A DNA stretch of 64,000 nt from Microdon myrmicae (GCA_963931805.1 OZ007496.1:118610339-118674338), one strand, 5' to 3'; counted from the stretch's first letter, positions 21,533 to 32,218 are shown. The notes: generated by a model not told the origin, from the letters alone. Translations and numbers: made by a program.

Positions 21533-22942
21533 CTTTGGCGGTTTTTATGTGTGATTGTGGCAAGGTGTTCCGCCGAACACTAGTTGTGTGGTGATAAAAT
21601 AATATTCAAGTAGAACGACACTCACAAACAAGTCAAATAAAAAGTCACTGTGAGCTTGTCCTTAGATGTTTATTTTTATTATTGAAACTTGTCTACTATT
21701 TTACAATTTTAGTTTTGGTGTATCGCACTAACAATCTTGATACACCACACCGAAATATAGTTTTACGTATATGTTAGTTCTTGCTTAATATTTAGTATTT
21801 AGTTTTGGTACCGCACTAACAATCTTGATACACAACCCGAAATATAGTTTTACGTATATGTTAGTTCTTGCTTAATATTTAATATTTAGTTTTGGTGTAC
21901 CGCACTAACAATCTTGATACACAACACCGAAATATAGTTTTACGTATATGTTAGTTCTTGCTTAATATTTAATATTTAGTTTTGGTACCGCACTAACAAT
22001 CTTGATACACAACACCGTACAATTCTTCTCAACGACTGACTAGTTAATTCATCCTGACTCACTAGGGTTACCTCATATGCAATCCCTTTTTCTTTCTTTT
22101 TCTTGGTTTCATTTTGCACACACAGCGCCAGGACCCAAAACAGACCATCGCCTCGACTACCATATACGGTGCGCTTTTAGCTTTTTGCCAGGCGGACAAG
22201 AAAAAAAGGAAAGGGTGAAACATACACACGATAATCGCGTCTGCCGCTTACGTGTGTATGCCCCAGCATGTAGACATGGGATCATCGCAATTCACATGAT
22301 TTGCAGGTTTGCACAGGGGTTGAATTGTTTACACGATCTCTACTGCTTGAAGCATTATTGTTGATCGTGCAAACTTCGCTAGGGTATCTTCCCTAGGAAC
22401 GACGAATATTCATACCATCGCGACTACAACCAAGATCGCCGCCAATCGCATATCGATCGTCGTGCAAATGGTGCAGGTGGCTATTCCCTGTGTTTGCTTC
22501 TCTTGTAGGCAAGCATGGTATTACTTGCCTGTAGGTTGGTTTTTGCTACCGAATTGCCCGCCGTGTTCGCTGATGAAAAGGGGGCAGCTTGCCTGTGGTG
22601 TCGGTGCTGGATCGAAGATACTCTTGTCCGAATATCTCGATTGATCCGTTGGTTGAGGATGCGACCGTTTTTCTCCACTCGAGAAAGGGTGCATGTTGGC
22701 GGAAACCAATATTGGAATATTTTCCGTTGACCGTCGGCGCCGGTTGAAATTCCCCGGTGTGTGCCGCATGTTGAGCAAATTTTATCGGATATTCATGTTG
22801 TGCTACGCACAAACAAACTATTCATCCTTGCAGGAAATTTTACTCTTTTTCCCCATAGAACTTGATGCTCTGCGGCGACCAGGTTTTTGTTGTTTCCGTT
22901 GAAAATGTGAGGCGGGCAGTGGCGTTGGGGGAAACCGCCACA
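21533..22942 (-). repeat. 5' LTR of the CsRn1-type element (1410 bp)
   Basis: Same termini as the 3' LTR and nearly identical sequence, but with four units of the ~88-bp tandem repeat (starts 21714, 21803, 21889, 21979) against two. That accounts for almost all of the 184-bp length difference; the rest is a few bases near 22200-22235. Promoter and poly(A) functions are expected here from element biology but no TATA box is obvious. Confidence 0.93.
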
Positions 22943-23114
22943 GACCCATAGCACTAACTTATATTCTCTCGATGGAATCACTGATTAACCGTCGACTTTC
23001 AAAATATCTGGAATCAAATGACCTCTTCAATGATCGCTAATATAGCTCTCATAGTGACCGGTCCACAGGAGAAATGATGGCGTACCTTACCGAAGAGTGG
23101 AACCATTCGAACTA

Positions 23115-23314
23115 TCGGGTTTTCCACTAGGGACTTGACAACTTTTTTTAAAATAAAACGCAAACCATTTGAGATATTTCAAAAACGTTATTATCGGCTT
23201 GAAGTACAATCAAAACATTTATGAATGGAACTCGACTTCGTTCATATGGCCACGGCGAAAGGGTGCGTTCACAAATTAAATTCAAAGCTGTCAAGTCCCT
23301 ATTGGAAAACCCGA
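23115..23314. mobile_element. 200-bp MITE derived from a DD41D mariner
   Basis: TIRs TCGGGTTTTCCACTAGGGAC and its near-perfect inverse bound a 200-bp element between TA duplications (23113-23114 and 23315-23316). The first ~120 bp and last ~60 bp match the corresponding ends of the 1280-bp DD41D mariner at 46810-48089, and the transposase is missing. It is therefore an internal deletion derivative. It interrupts LINE-A copy 3. Confidence 0.92.
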
Positions 23315-23544
23315 TACTACTTCGGCGAAAGGAAGGCTGACGCATTCGATATTTCAAAAGCTTTCGACAGAGTTTGGCATCTAAACTTTATATCAAAATT
23401 ACATTCGTATGGTGTGGACAATTCCTTGACCCGATAGATAACAGATTATCTTTCTGGCAGTTCAATCCATCTGGTCCTTGATAGAATCAAATCTGGCTCC
23501 CATCAAATGAATGCAAGAGTTCCCGAAGGTTCTGTACTCTCAAC

Positions 23545-24995
23545 TGTGGGGGGCGAGACCGTGGCGCCAGCATGGGCGCAGGGTTCTACCTCGTCCTCAC
23601 AGATTGTTCCTCAAGGAAAAAGGAAGAAAAACCAAACGCACTGATATGTCCAGCAGTAATAAAACACACGGCCGCTTAGTTGAAGCTACTTATCTAAATT
23701 TTATTGAATAATATTCACGTGTACATTTAATGTTTTTTTGCGAGACTAAATTTAACTCATTGTTCTGTAGAAGTTGGGATCATCACCTTATCCACGGGAA
23801 GATATCGTTCAACACAATTAATACAGCTATTACATTCAATTTCACTTGTACATTTATCCACAGAAGATATCGTCCAATGCAATTAATAGAGCTACTATAT
23901 TCAGCTTCACTGCGCAGCGACGGTTCAGAACAATCAGCACATAGGCTTTTAACCTGCACGAATGTATGTCGTCGGTAATTAATTTCGATTTAACACCGGT
24001 AGAAAACTTTAAGACAATACGTTCCGACTCAACACTCAATCTCTCGACTGCTCTACAATATGACTCCGGCAGCACAACGTCCCCTGACATGTGTGTTCGC
24101 TTATGCGATTAATATCTGACTCCCCGTTCGAATGGGAAAACTTTGATTCAACTGCTGGTGCACTCCTTATCCCACCAGATGCGACGGTGGTGGATTCGCA
24201 CCGCTGTGAGAGGAGAAAATCGGATCTTCTTGGTACATTTCCCATTCGCTGAAAGTGCGGACGGTGATCAATCCTGCAGCTGTTCAAACAAAAGGACAAG
24301 GAATAGAGGCTGCAGGCATCGTTGATGTAAACGATAGTGGATAGATTTTTCTGTTGACATTAAGTCAACAGAAACCTGGCCTACGATGGCGAGGGTCTAG
24401 GATGGTTGGGTGCATGTTTATTTAAGGAACTAATCATAGGGCATGGCCATTGGTATGATTGTTAGGATAGCAATCATGGGTCGTGTACAACTCGATGATC
24501 GTTTATCGTTTGTGCGACCGATCATGGGAAATTTGACTTGCAGATGTGCAAGCATACAACTTACCCCGGGTGGCTATGCACCAACGGATGGTAGGAAAAA
24601 TATAAACACAGTGAAATTACTGTTTGGTTTAGAAACAGATCGCGGGACACGGCCGTTGATTTGCTTGTTTAAACAACAATTATGATCATGTCTAGCTCGA
24701 TGATCGTTATCGGCTTAGGCGATCGATCATCGAAAATTTGACGTGCCCTCTTGGACCAACGGATTGTTGGAACAAGAAGACACAGAAGGATTAGTGTATG
24801 TTCTCATATGATGCCATGGCAAGATGATGATCTTGCCATGGGCTTATTTTTCAGGTAAAAAATTGTTGAAGAGAGCTTTGTACTGCTCGTATACCGGTAA
24901 GCTGCTTATGGTTGGTGCTGGTATTTGCAGGTTGGAAACGGGGAGTTGGGTCAGGACGATGGGTGGTTCTTCGGGCGCCTTAAAGAACCCCCACA
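23545..24995. mobile_element. Solo LTR (1451 bp) with CAAC target duplication
   Basis: The block starts TGTGGGGGGCGAGACC and ends AAGAACCCCCACA, with CAAC at 23541-23544 and 24996-24999. Removing it restores the LINE-A RT reading (GSVLS then TLFLIFINDLL). No gag or pol is present, so it is a recombined solo LTR. Internally a ~50-bp segment around GATATCGT..CAATTAATA..AGCTA is repeated (about 23800 and 23868). Confidence 0.85.
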
Positions 24996-25660
24996 CAACC
25001 ACTCTCTTCCTCATCTTTATAAATGATCTCTTGTCCATTACCCTCAACCCAATTCACTCGTTTTCTATGATAACATGATGAGTTCCTCATATCCATACGA
25101 ACATTCCAGACCAAACTCTTCGAATGTCATTACCAACCGACAGGATATGCTTAATACATTGAATTCCGATCTCAACAAGATATATCAATGGGGATTACTA
25201 ACCGAGTAGAATTCATTGCTTTAAAAACTCTTGTCGCCAAAAGCGAACAGCAAGGAAATATACTGTCGATGAACGACACTTCCATTGACGAAGCCACGAA
25301 ACTATCAATCCTCGGCATTCCAATTAATTCGACTCTTAATTGGAGTGACCACATATTGGAACCTGCGAAAAGTGCGAACAAATGTATGGGGTTCCCTAAG
25401 AGAAGCAAAAAATTCGTTAATATATCCAACCTGGCCACTATTTACAAGGCGTACATTCGTCCCAAAATTGAGTTACCACACAAATGTGGAAGGCTCTACC
25501 TGATCACATGTTTCCACCTCGTTATAATGTCCAGGCATTTAATGTACATCGATAACTCCTTTCCCTATCCACTTCCCCTCCTTCGTACGGCACCGTGCTC
25601 TGACATATAAGAGAATTCCAAAATCCCCTTTCATGCGCGCGTTAATTAAAAAAAAATACT

Positions 25661-26829
25661 ACATCTTTTCTGTAATATGATAAATCTATTCCCCAGTGCA
25701 TCTTAATATTCAGCCCCTCTGCGGCGGTCGTTCAATTTCTCAATGCTTTTTACTCCTTTTCCGTGGTTGACGATGCCAGTTACCTGCGAGCAGAATGTTA
25801 ATTTAATTTTGTCCATGACTAGAAGACAGATCTTAATACCAATACGGCAAACATTCCCGAATACTAAATACACACAAAACTTTAATTCCAGCAAATAACC
25901 GATTCCCATAGCCTGATTTTATTATTTAATTGTATAAATATCTGAATAATAATATTCCAGATTATTCAAATGTGAACAAAAATTATTTGGGTAATCCTTC
26001 TATATTGGCCAATGTAATTGTGTGTTCACTGTTCGCTTACAATACTAAATTTGAACTTATATAGAGACCGTTGCTTTTATTCGACTAATTCCTTATTACG
26101 ATGTATTATTAAAAAAGAATAGAATAGAATGCGCCTACAATTCACAGTCTACAATTTCATTCTAAATTGGAAAGGATCTTTCATTAATCATAAGATTTTA
26201 GTAATAAGTGTGTTTGTATTAAACCGTTCACATGAAAAGTTCAGAAAGCAAATTATATTATGTTTACATTATACAATATTATTATTATAATATAATTCGT
26301 ATTATCACAAAAGACTTGACAGGTGTAAACATCTTTGTTCCAATTTAGCTTTCGTCGTATTCTTACTTTTGAATTATAACTGCTGAGTAGCACTCAGCGA
26401 CATCTGTTAGCTTATGCCATTAAGGTGCCCGGCACACTGGTGCGAATCACAATGACGTCTGTTTTTATCTTCAATGTACTAAATACTTTTCGTTTTTATA
26501 TTATTAAAACAATTTGCTTTCTAATTTAATAAGAATATTTGTTTGATATGTTTAGCTCTTCTGATCACCATTAGATTTCATAACCGTATAGAGCAGTCTT
26601 TTATTAAGTTATTTTTCTATTACTCTAATTTTTTATTGGTGTTGGGTTTTCCACATTTCCTTTTGACTGTTAATATTTTCAACACTATGTTGGTAGTCGT
26701 TTTTATCCTGAGTTCATGTTTGAATTTGGAGAAATTATCTCTCTTTTAACTTACACGTATTAAGAAGATTGAATAATTCGCGTTTTCACGTAACTAAAAG
26801 TGATTGTATAAGCGCAGTAAATATAATAT
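25661..26829. other. AT-rich unclassified stretch
   Basis: There is no ORF with recognisable motifs. The segment near 25685-25755 (CTATTCCCCAG, TTAATATTCA, CCCCTCTGCGG) recurs in the same orientation at about 27505-27575, flanking the solo LTR between them. The rest is low-complexity AT-rich DNA. Confidence 0.45.
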
Positions 26830-27477
26830 TGTAGCGAGCTTAGGGTTCGCTGGATTAATTATTTTTAATAAATAAGAGCCGTTAAATCTCTTTTGAATTA
26901 CTGTAACACTGTGGCGTTTCTAGCAGATACACACACGACTAGTAAAGAACAACACCACCAAAAGCACATCCATAAAGCCGTATACCATAGAAATAATATA
27001 CCATTACCACATTAGTCGAATGTATTTCAGTTTAGAAATCAAATTCCCATAAGCGGCAGTGGCCTGATGGGTTGAGATTTGGTTCCATCTTTTAGTGATT
27101 CTAACCGTGATAGCGTCGGTTCGAATCACTCGCTCTTCACTATCGTTGCAAACGCTATAACACTTTATTAGTCCGTTAATAACAACCGTTACTTTTAACG
27201 TACGCTTAACGATTTCTTAACTTATCGCTTCCGTACTTATCGGGTCTTTTACTTCTTCACTGCTTACTTCTCTCTTATTACTTGTCTCCATGATCTGCGT
27301 GCGACGTATTTATACCGTTTCCTCACATCCTGTATCGGTGTTTCGTTTCCGTCCGTTTCATAGCCTTGAATGCTCTATTCTTCATAGTCTCCAGTTTTCC
27401 AGTACTTCATAGAATATTCTAGTACTTTGTTTCGGACTTTCTCGAATATTCTAGTACTGATTGTCATATGCGTCACA
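26830..27477 (-). mobile_element. Solo LTR of family G, carrying a later insertion
   Basis: Plus-strand ends are TGTAGCGAGCTT ... ATGCGTCACA, with ATAT at 26826-26829 and 27478-27481. The sequence matches the LTRs at 1331-1724 (plus) and 35189-35569 (minus). Its normal length of about 390 bp is stretched to 648 bp by a 247-bp insertion at 26911-27157. No internal gypsy sequence is next to it. Confidence 0.9.
26911..27157 (+). mobile_element. 247-bp insertion with tRNA-like Pol III boxes
   Basis: TAACACT occurs at 26904-26910 and 27158-27164, while the uninterrupted LTR has it once, so this is an insertion with a TSD of at least 7 bp. Its ends are GTGGCGTTT and, inverted, AGCGTTTGCAAC, a weak match recalling hAT termini. 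Inside, TGGCCTGATGGG resembles a Pol III A box and GGTTCGAATCAC (about 27118-27129) fits a B box, with spacing like a tRNA-Ser/Leu-class gene. It is either a tRNA-derived SINE without a visible tail or a hAT-like MITE. Confidence 0.55.
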
Positions 27478-28549
27478 ATATTAAATCTTCAATAATCAAC
27501 AGAAATCTATTCCCCAGCGCGCCTTAATATTCACCCCCTCTGCGGTGCTCTTTCAGTTTGTCAATGTCGAATGACTGAGTAACGGAGTGAGCCCTAAATG
27601 AAGACTAGAACAAATGTGTAATCTGATATGAGCCGTCGGCAATACTAAGAAAGACCTTTTCATCTACTTCGAATCCGTTATATGAGCGCCCTGTAAGTGG
27701 GGCGTTAGAATATCCTCACAACTAGGCCGGCTTGTTGTAAGAGACGAATAATGGCAGAGTGGTAGCCGGGGTCCCAACGCCCCGTCGCACGGTGAAATAT
27801 CACCTCATCAAGCTATAGGCTCCGTGAAATGGCGGGAGTAATCGCTCACTATCTTTCGGAGCTTAGTTGATGGACCGGTTCGAGAGAAGATTGGTTTAGG
27901 TGGTAGTCGGTTCCACGGTGAGATACCACCCCGTCCCGTTGTCCATTCCGCGATATCGTCGAGAGAAATCTTCGACTATATTTCGGATGTATGGCTGATG
28001 CCCGAACTGACACGGAGATAAGTCATGATGGTTCCATCCTGAGTTAAAGAATTCCGGTGGTAATGTAGTTCCCCACTCAGATATCCGGGGGGCACTATGT
28101 CAGGGGGAACATCATACAGATATTATGATAAATAACCAAACTTCCAGAAGTTGCTTTGTCGACGTTCGACCGATAACGGCATTTTGTAATATCAGGGGCA
28201 TCGGTTTCACCAATACGAATGTAAACGCCGTCCTCAAATATTTGCAAACAACGAAACCTGATATCCTTGCCCTAACTGAGACCCAGGTCGATTCGTTAAC
28301 TGATTCGACATACCTTTGGTGCTCAGGATACGACTTACATTCGAGATTCCGTTTTAAGGGCGGAGTCTGTGTCTTAGCGCAGTCCGATCTAGCTTGCCAG
28401 AGGATAGAGGCGTTGGAAACCAATAACATGGGCATCATGTGGTGGGGGGTCGTGCTGAGGAATTCTGTTAAATTTCGTTGCTGTCTTTACTGCTCCCCGA
28501 ATAAAGATCGACCATTGACACTTTTCGAACACATTTCACGCACCGTCGA

Positions 28550-29491
28550 GCCGGAGGAGTTGGTTTCCTCTCCCATACACGAAGTTAGATGGTGGAATCC
28601 TTAACAGCGTGAGTGGAAGAGGAAACCAACTCCTCCTACTGTAGCTGTATCAACAGTTTATCAAAATGATGCCCTCAACAAGAAAGTTGAAGCCTGGGTC
28701 GAGCACCTCCGTGCTGATCTCATCGTAGGAACCCTAGCAACAACCCTTTGTCTAAGTATCTTCGCCGGCCCGGCAAGTTGTTGCAGCACAAGCAGCAACA
28801 ATTAAAACAAGGGATGAATCGATCTCTCAGCGATGTCACAAAAGGAGAACCGATTCACCACAATTTAAATAGTCAATTCACCCACCATCGAAGCAACAAA
28901 ATTCAACACGACAATTCCATCGCCGAAGGGTATACTCCGTTTCTTTGCTAAATTATTAATATCGACATTGCAACGGAAAAAGGCACTCGTACGATACAAC
29001 CGTTTTTCACCATGATGTGCTGTTCGAGAGCACGGGGCTTTCGATCGGATGACATTAACGGGGAACTACGGATTACGAGGTATATTAACGGGCGCATGGA
29101 GACAATTTGGCGCAAGGCTAATAACCTTGCCCGGAAAAACAAATTATTATGGAAAATTTAACAAGCCTCAGACTTGTTAAATAAGGCCAAGACCAGATAC
29201 CGGTTGTAGTGCCGATGATGATGATGATGGAGACAATTGCTTCTTCTTCGTTTTTACTCTGGTGCAAGTCAAATCAGTTTTTTGTGGTTCCCTTTAAGTT
29301 ATTCAAAGTGGCCGTTGAAGTGGCAAATCAAATTAAATGAATTGAATTTAATTAAATGAAGTTGAAATTGTATTTATTGTTAAATTGGATTAAAGTGTGA
29401 ATAAACATATAAGAATAGCTGCAATTGAAACCCTCTTGTTTTGATTGAAGGAATTTGGCTGCCCTGGTCGAGTAAAGAACGACCACGGAAA
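28550..29491. other. ~0.94-kb insertion in LINE-B, starting with a perfect inverted repeat
   Basis: LINE-B endonuclease sequence breaks off after ...ACCGTCGA and resumes at ...ACAGATCAACC. At the left edge a 19-bp arm (28553-28571, GGAGGAGTTGGTTTCCTCT) is perfectly inverted at 28618-28636 around a 46-bp loop. The insert also holds a SINE body (29108-29227) and an AT-rich right part. No coding motif is recognised; a short hydrophobic frame near 28690-28800 is not assignable. Confidence 0.5.
29108..29227 (+). mobile_element. SINE body (headless copy) with 11-bp TSD
   Basis: 120 bp beginning TGGCGCAAGGCTAATAACCT and ending in a (GAT)n tail. TGGAGACAATT flanks it exactly (29097-29107 and 29228-29238). 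It matches the body of the tRNA-headed SINE at 30343-30544 but has no tRNA part. Confidence 0.9.
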
Positions 29492-30342
29492 AACACAGAT
29501 CAACCACCCGGCTTCTGAAATTGTCGTCCTTGGCGATTTTAATGTACATAATTCCAGCTGGTTAGTACATTCTAACAGAACCGACGAGGCTGGGAGGCTG
29601 GCGAAGAATTTCGCTGTTAGCCGCAATTTGACTCAACTCGTGGAGAAACCTACGCGAACCTATGGGAACACCCTGGATTCGTTTTTGACATTCGACCCCA
29701 GCATTTATACCGTGGAAATTGCTGCGCCACTGGGAAACTCAGACCACTGCTTAGTATCTGTTGCCCAATCAGTTGCATTTCAACCGAGTAACCGACCTAA
29801 GCAGCTTCGCCATGTATGGAGGTATGGTGCTGCTAACTGGGACGATTTTCCATATTTCTTCGCGTCCTTTCTTTGGTCAGAGGGTACTTTAAAGACTTCG
29901 ATGTTAACGCATGCGCGGAATCGGTCACAGAGATTATTCTTCTCGGGATGGAGATCTGCATTCCGTAGTCCACCAAACGAAGTTGATCTGATAAACCTTA
30001 GTTTGATAAAAAATGCGAACAGATTACAGTGGCAAAAAATAGAGCTTTTAAACAGTGGCGCTCCAATCTCACCGAGGTTAATAAAACGAATTTTGTTAGA
30101 ATCGGAAACGCGAAGAAGGCTTACAACGGCAGAGTGACCAATAAATACCTTGAGTGCCCAAGTGGTTCGGGCCCCCTCTGGCCAATGACAAGGGCTGTCA
30201 GCAGTAACTTCGCTTCCTCCTCTTTCCCCCCGTTAGTGACGGGTAGCGGGATGTTAGTCACAAATTCAAAAGATAAAGCTAATGTCTTCGCGAATTCAAA
30301 CCTCGACGTCGGTTTTTTGGAGCCGCCCATAATCGCGACGGT

Positions 30343-30544
30343 TGGGCTCCTCGATAGTATAGTGGTTAGTATACCCGCCTGTCACCCGGGAGACCGGGGT
30401 TCGATTCCCCGTCGGGGAGCCCCTGGCGCAAGACTAATGACCTTGCCCAGACAAAATAAATCATTATGGAAAATTTAACAAGCCTCAGGACTTGCTAAAT
30501 AAGGCCAAGACCGGTTCCCGGTTGTAGTGCCGATGATGATGATG
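30343..30544 (+). mobile_element. Full SINE: tRNA-Asp head, body and GAT tail, 14-bp TSD
   Basis: 202 bp inserted in LINE-B copy 1. ATAATCGCGACGGT is repeated exactly at 30329-30342 and 30545-30558. The order is a tRNA-Asp-like head (30348-30419), the body shared with four other copies in this window (CTGGCGCAAGACTAATGACC ... AAATAAGGCCAAGACCGG ... TAGTGCC) and a (GATGAT)n tail. It would be transcribed by RNA polymerase III from the internal tRNA boxes and moved by a partner LINE not identified here. Confidence 0.93.
30348..30419 (+). tRNA. tRNA-Asp(GTC)-like sequence, SINE head rather than a functional tRNA
   Basis: A 72-nt cloverleaf: acceptor TCCTCGA/TCGGGGA, D arm with TAGTGGTTAGTA, anticodon loop CTGTCAC (GTC, Asp), T arm CCGGGGTTCGATTCCCCG, discriminator G. 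It is very close to insect tRNA-Asp. One anticodon-stem pair is a C-C mismatch (CCCGC against CCGGG), and flanking GGGC/GCCC extend the acceptor stem. Position inside a TSD-bounded SINE argues that it is a retroposed head and not a working gene, though a scanner would call it. Confidence 0.7.
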
Positions 30545-32139
30545 ATAATCGCGACGGTGCAGTCTTCGATGTGGGATCTAGGTTCCGCCCGCGTACTATT
30601 CAACGCGTACTACGCGGGCTGGACTGTAGGAAGGAAACCGGCCCGGACAAAGTCACAGCAATAGTCCTTAAGAACTGAACTGAACTCCAGAATTATTGTC
30701 GGTTCTTGGCAGACTCTTTCACTTATCTTATGCACGGAGGACTTTTCCTGCCTGTTGAAAAGTCACTCTAGTTCAGACAATCCCAAAAAGGGGAAAAAAG
30801 TGTCTCCCACAAAATTACCAGCATTTCTGTCTATGTTATCTAAGGTGATGGAAAAGGTCATCAACGTAGAGTTGTATTTGGAGTGCAACGGACTTCTGAA
30901 TGATCGTCAATACGGATTCCGTGACGGGTGGGCCACGGGAGACCTTTTGACGATATATGGACGTCTGCGATTGAGCGAGATGGTAGGTCAAGGGCGGTAG
31001 CATTGGATATCTCCAAGGCTTTTGACCGCGTCTGGTACGGGTCATTGCTGAGCAGAATCCGTTCATATGAACTTTCCAGCGGCTTTGCGACTGGACGAAG
31101 AGCTTCCTCGAGAATGAATCGATGCGGGTTGTTGTAGACAGCGAGTTCTCCGATCCATATCCTGTTAATTCCGGGGTGCCGCAAGATTCTACTTTGCCGC
31201 CAACCTTATTTTTGCTTCACATAAATGATTTGTTGGAATCGATGGATATCGGGGTGTTCACTTTCGCGGGTGATGGTACGCTTGTTTCCTCTTTTTCGAG
31301 TGATCGACCGATTAGTGCATCAACGTCGCACCAGCTGAGATGTAGTCAGATCGACTTTTTGAATCGGGATCTAGATAAAATCCTCCAGTGGGGAAAGGCC
31401 AATCTCGTCGACTTCAATGCAACGAAGACACAGTATACAACACTCATAAAGAAAAACGGATCATCGGTTCCAAAGCTGATGATGAATGGCCAGGCTCTCG
31501 AATCTGGGATAGGCTTGAAGTTGCCCGGCGTCACGATCTGTGGGAATGTATCGTGGCATAAACACGTGTCGAGCATCGCCAGGTCCGCCTCAGGAAAACG
31601 GAGCCATCTTTTTAGAGCCAAGAAATATTTTACTCCGACTCAACTTCTTCTCCTGTATAAATCCCAAATTAGACTCATGCTCTCATGTTTGGAACTCTGC
31701 GCCTAAACATACCCTTCGCCTGTTTGAGAACATACAGAGACGGGCGATCGGCCTGATAGGCAACACGGCGCTGACATTAGGACTACAGTCGCTATCACAG
31801 CGAAGGCGCGTAGCTGACCTGTGTCTGTTTTACAGATATTATCACGAGTATTTTTTTTTCGGATATTCGTCTTATTATTCCGCGCAATTGGGTTTATATG
31901 CGCGCCACAAAACAATCCGACGGATCGCTCCGTTCATTTCCTGATGGCGCGAACATCCTTGCACCAGAACTCATTCTGTTACAGGGCAGCGGGAAAGCTG
32001 TGGAACTCCCTCCCCGCACGAGTGTTCCCAGACCGTCACAACCTGCAAGTGTTCAAAAGGAACTGCAACAGTTATTTGGTGGTATCTCAGGGCACCGTCT
32101 CAGCGCTATAGGTTCGCCTCTCCCGAGAGAAGTATATTT

Positions 32140-32144
32140 AAAAA

Positions 32145-32216
<72 letters not shown>
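32140..32216 (+). repeat. Poly(A) of LINE-B followed by a (TA)n microsatellite
   Basis: A run of A (about 32140-32161) closes LINE-B copy 1, and alternating TA, broken once by GG, follows to about 32216. Microsatellites often grow from LINE poly(A) tails. Confidence 0.9.

Positions 32217-32218
<2 letters not shown>

Larger units (their letters stand above)
14550..22942 (-). mobile_element. Complete CsRn1-type Ty3/gypsy LTR retrotransposon
   Basis: This 8.4-kb element on the minus strand has, in its own 5' to 3' order: LTR (22942-21533), tRNA-Trp primer site (21531-21516), ~1.07-kb leader, gag (20444-19227), pol in the -1 frame (to 16120), a 316-bp tail, a 25-G polypurine tract, and the 3' LTR (15775-14550). 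GACC at 14546-14549 and 22943-22946 is the 4-bp target duplication. The atypical Gag knuckle, tRNA-Trp primer and pol order PR-RT-RH-IN are hallmarks of the CsRn1 clade (Kabuki, CsRn1). Both ORFs are intact and the LTRs are nearly identical apart from repeat number, so it inserted recently and may be active. Confidence 0.93.
14380..25660 (+). mobile_element. LINE-A copy 3, split by three nested insertions
   Basis: One RT reads through this region in pieces. 14440-14549 has the stretch before RT2 (GRFPSRWKSANIQPI-like). 22943-23114 has PIAL.YILS.MESLINRRLSKYL. 23317-23544 has DAFDISKAFDRVWHLNFISKL and GSVLS. 24996-25620 has TLFLIFINDLLSI, LNWSDHIL and YKAYIRPKIEL. Between the pieces sit the CsRn1-type element (TSD GACC), a MITE (TSD TA) and a solo LTR (TSD CAAC). 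The 3' part (about 25540-25640) matches the end of LINE-A copy 4 at 53.2 kb. Internal stops and indels show that it is dead. The left limit is approximate: 14140-14380 holds nothing I recognise. Confidence 0.8.
27687..32161 (+). mobile_element. LINE-B copy 1: near full length, with two insertions
   Basis: The family 5' end starts CGCCCTGTAAGTGGGGCGTT and is shared with copy 2 (52448, minus). After a ~430-bp 5' region a single ORF2-type protein follows with no ORF1 before it. Endonuclease motifs are FCNIRGIG and LALTETQVD (28170-28290), ILGDFN-type VVLGDFNVHNSSW (29520-29565) and GNSDHCLVSV (29735-29765). RT motifs include KVMEKVIN (30845), DISKAFDRVW (31000-31035), NSGVPQDS and FAGDGTLVSSF (31265), where the FADD active site has lost one Asp, then the C-terminal HRRRVADL-type region. 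It ends in the family 3' hairpin and poly(A). Frameshifts, a ~940-bp insertion (28550-29491) and a SINE (30343-30544) make it inactive. The motifs place it in the CR1/Jockey group. Confidence 0.85.

Noticed and set aside
30348..30419. A functional tRNA-Asp gene
   Set aside because: The cloverleaf is good, but it lies inside a 14-bp-TSD SINE and is followed by the SINE body and GAT tail; the anticodon stem has a C-C mismatch. Kept as a tRNA-like SINE head.
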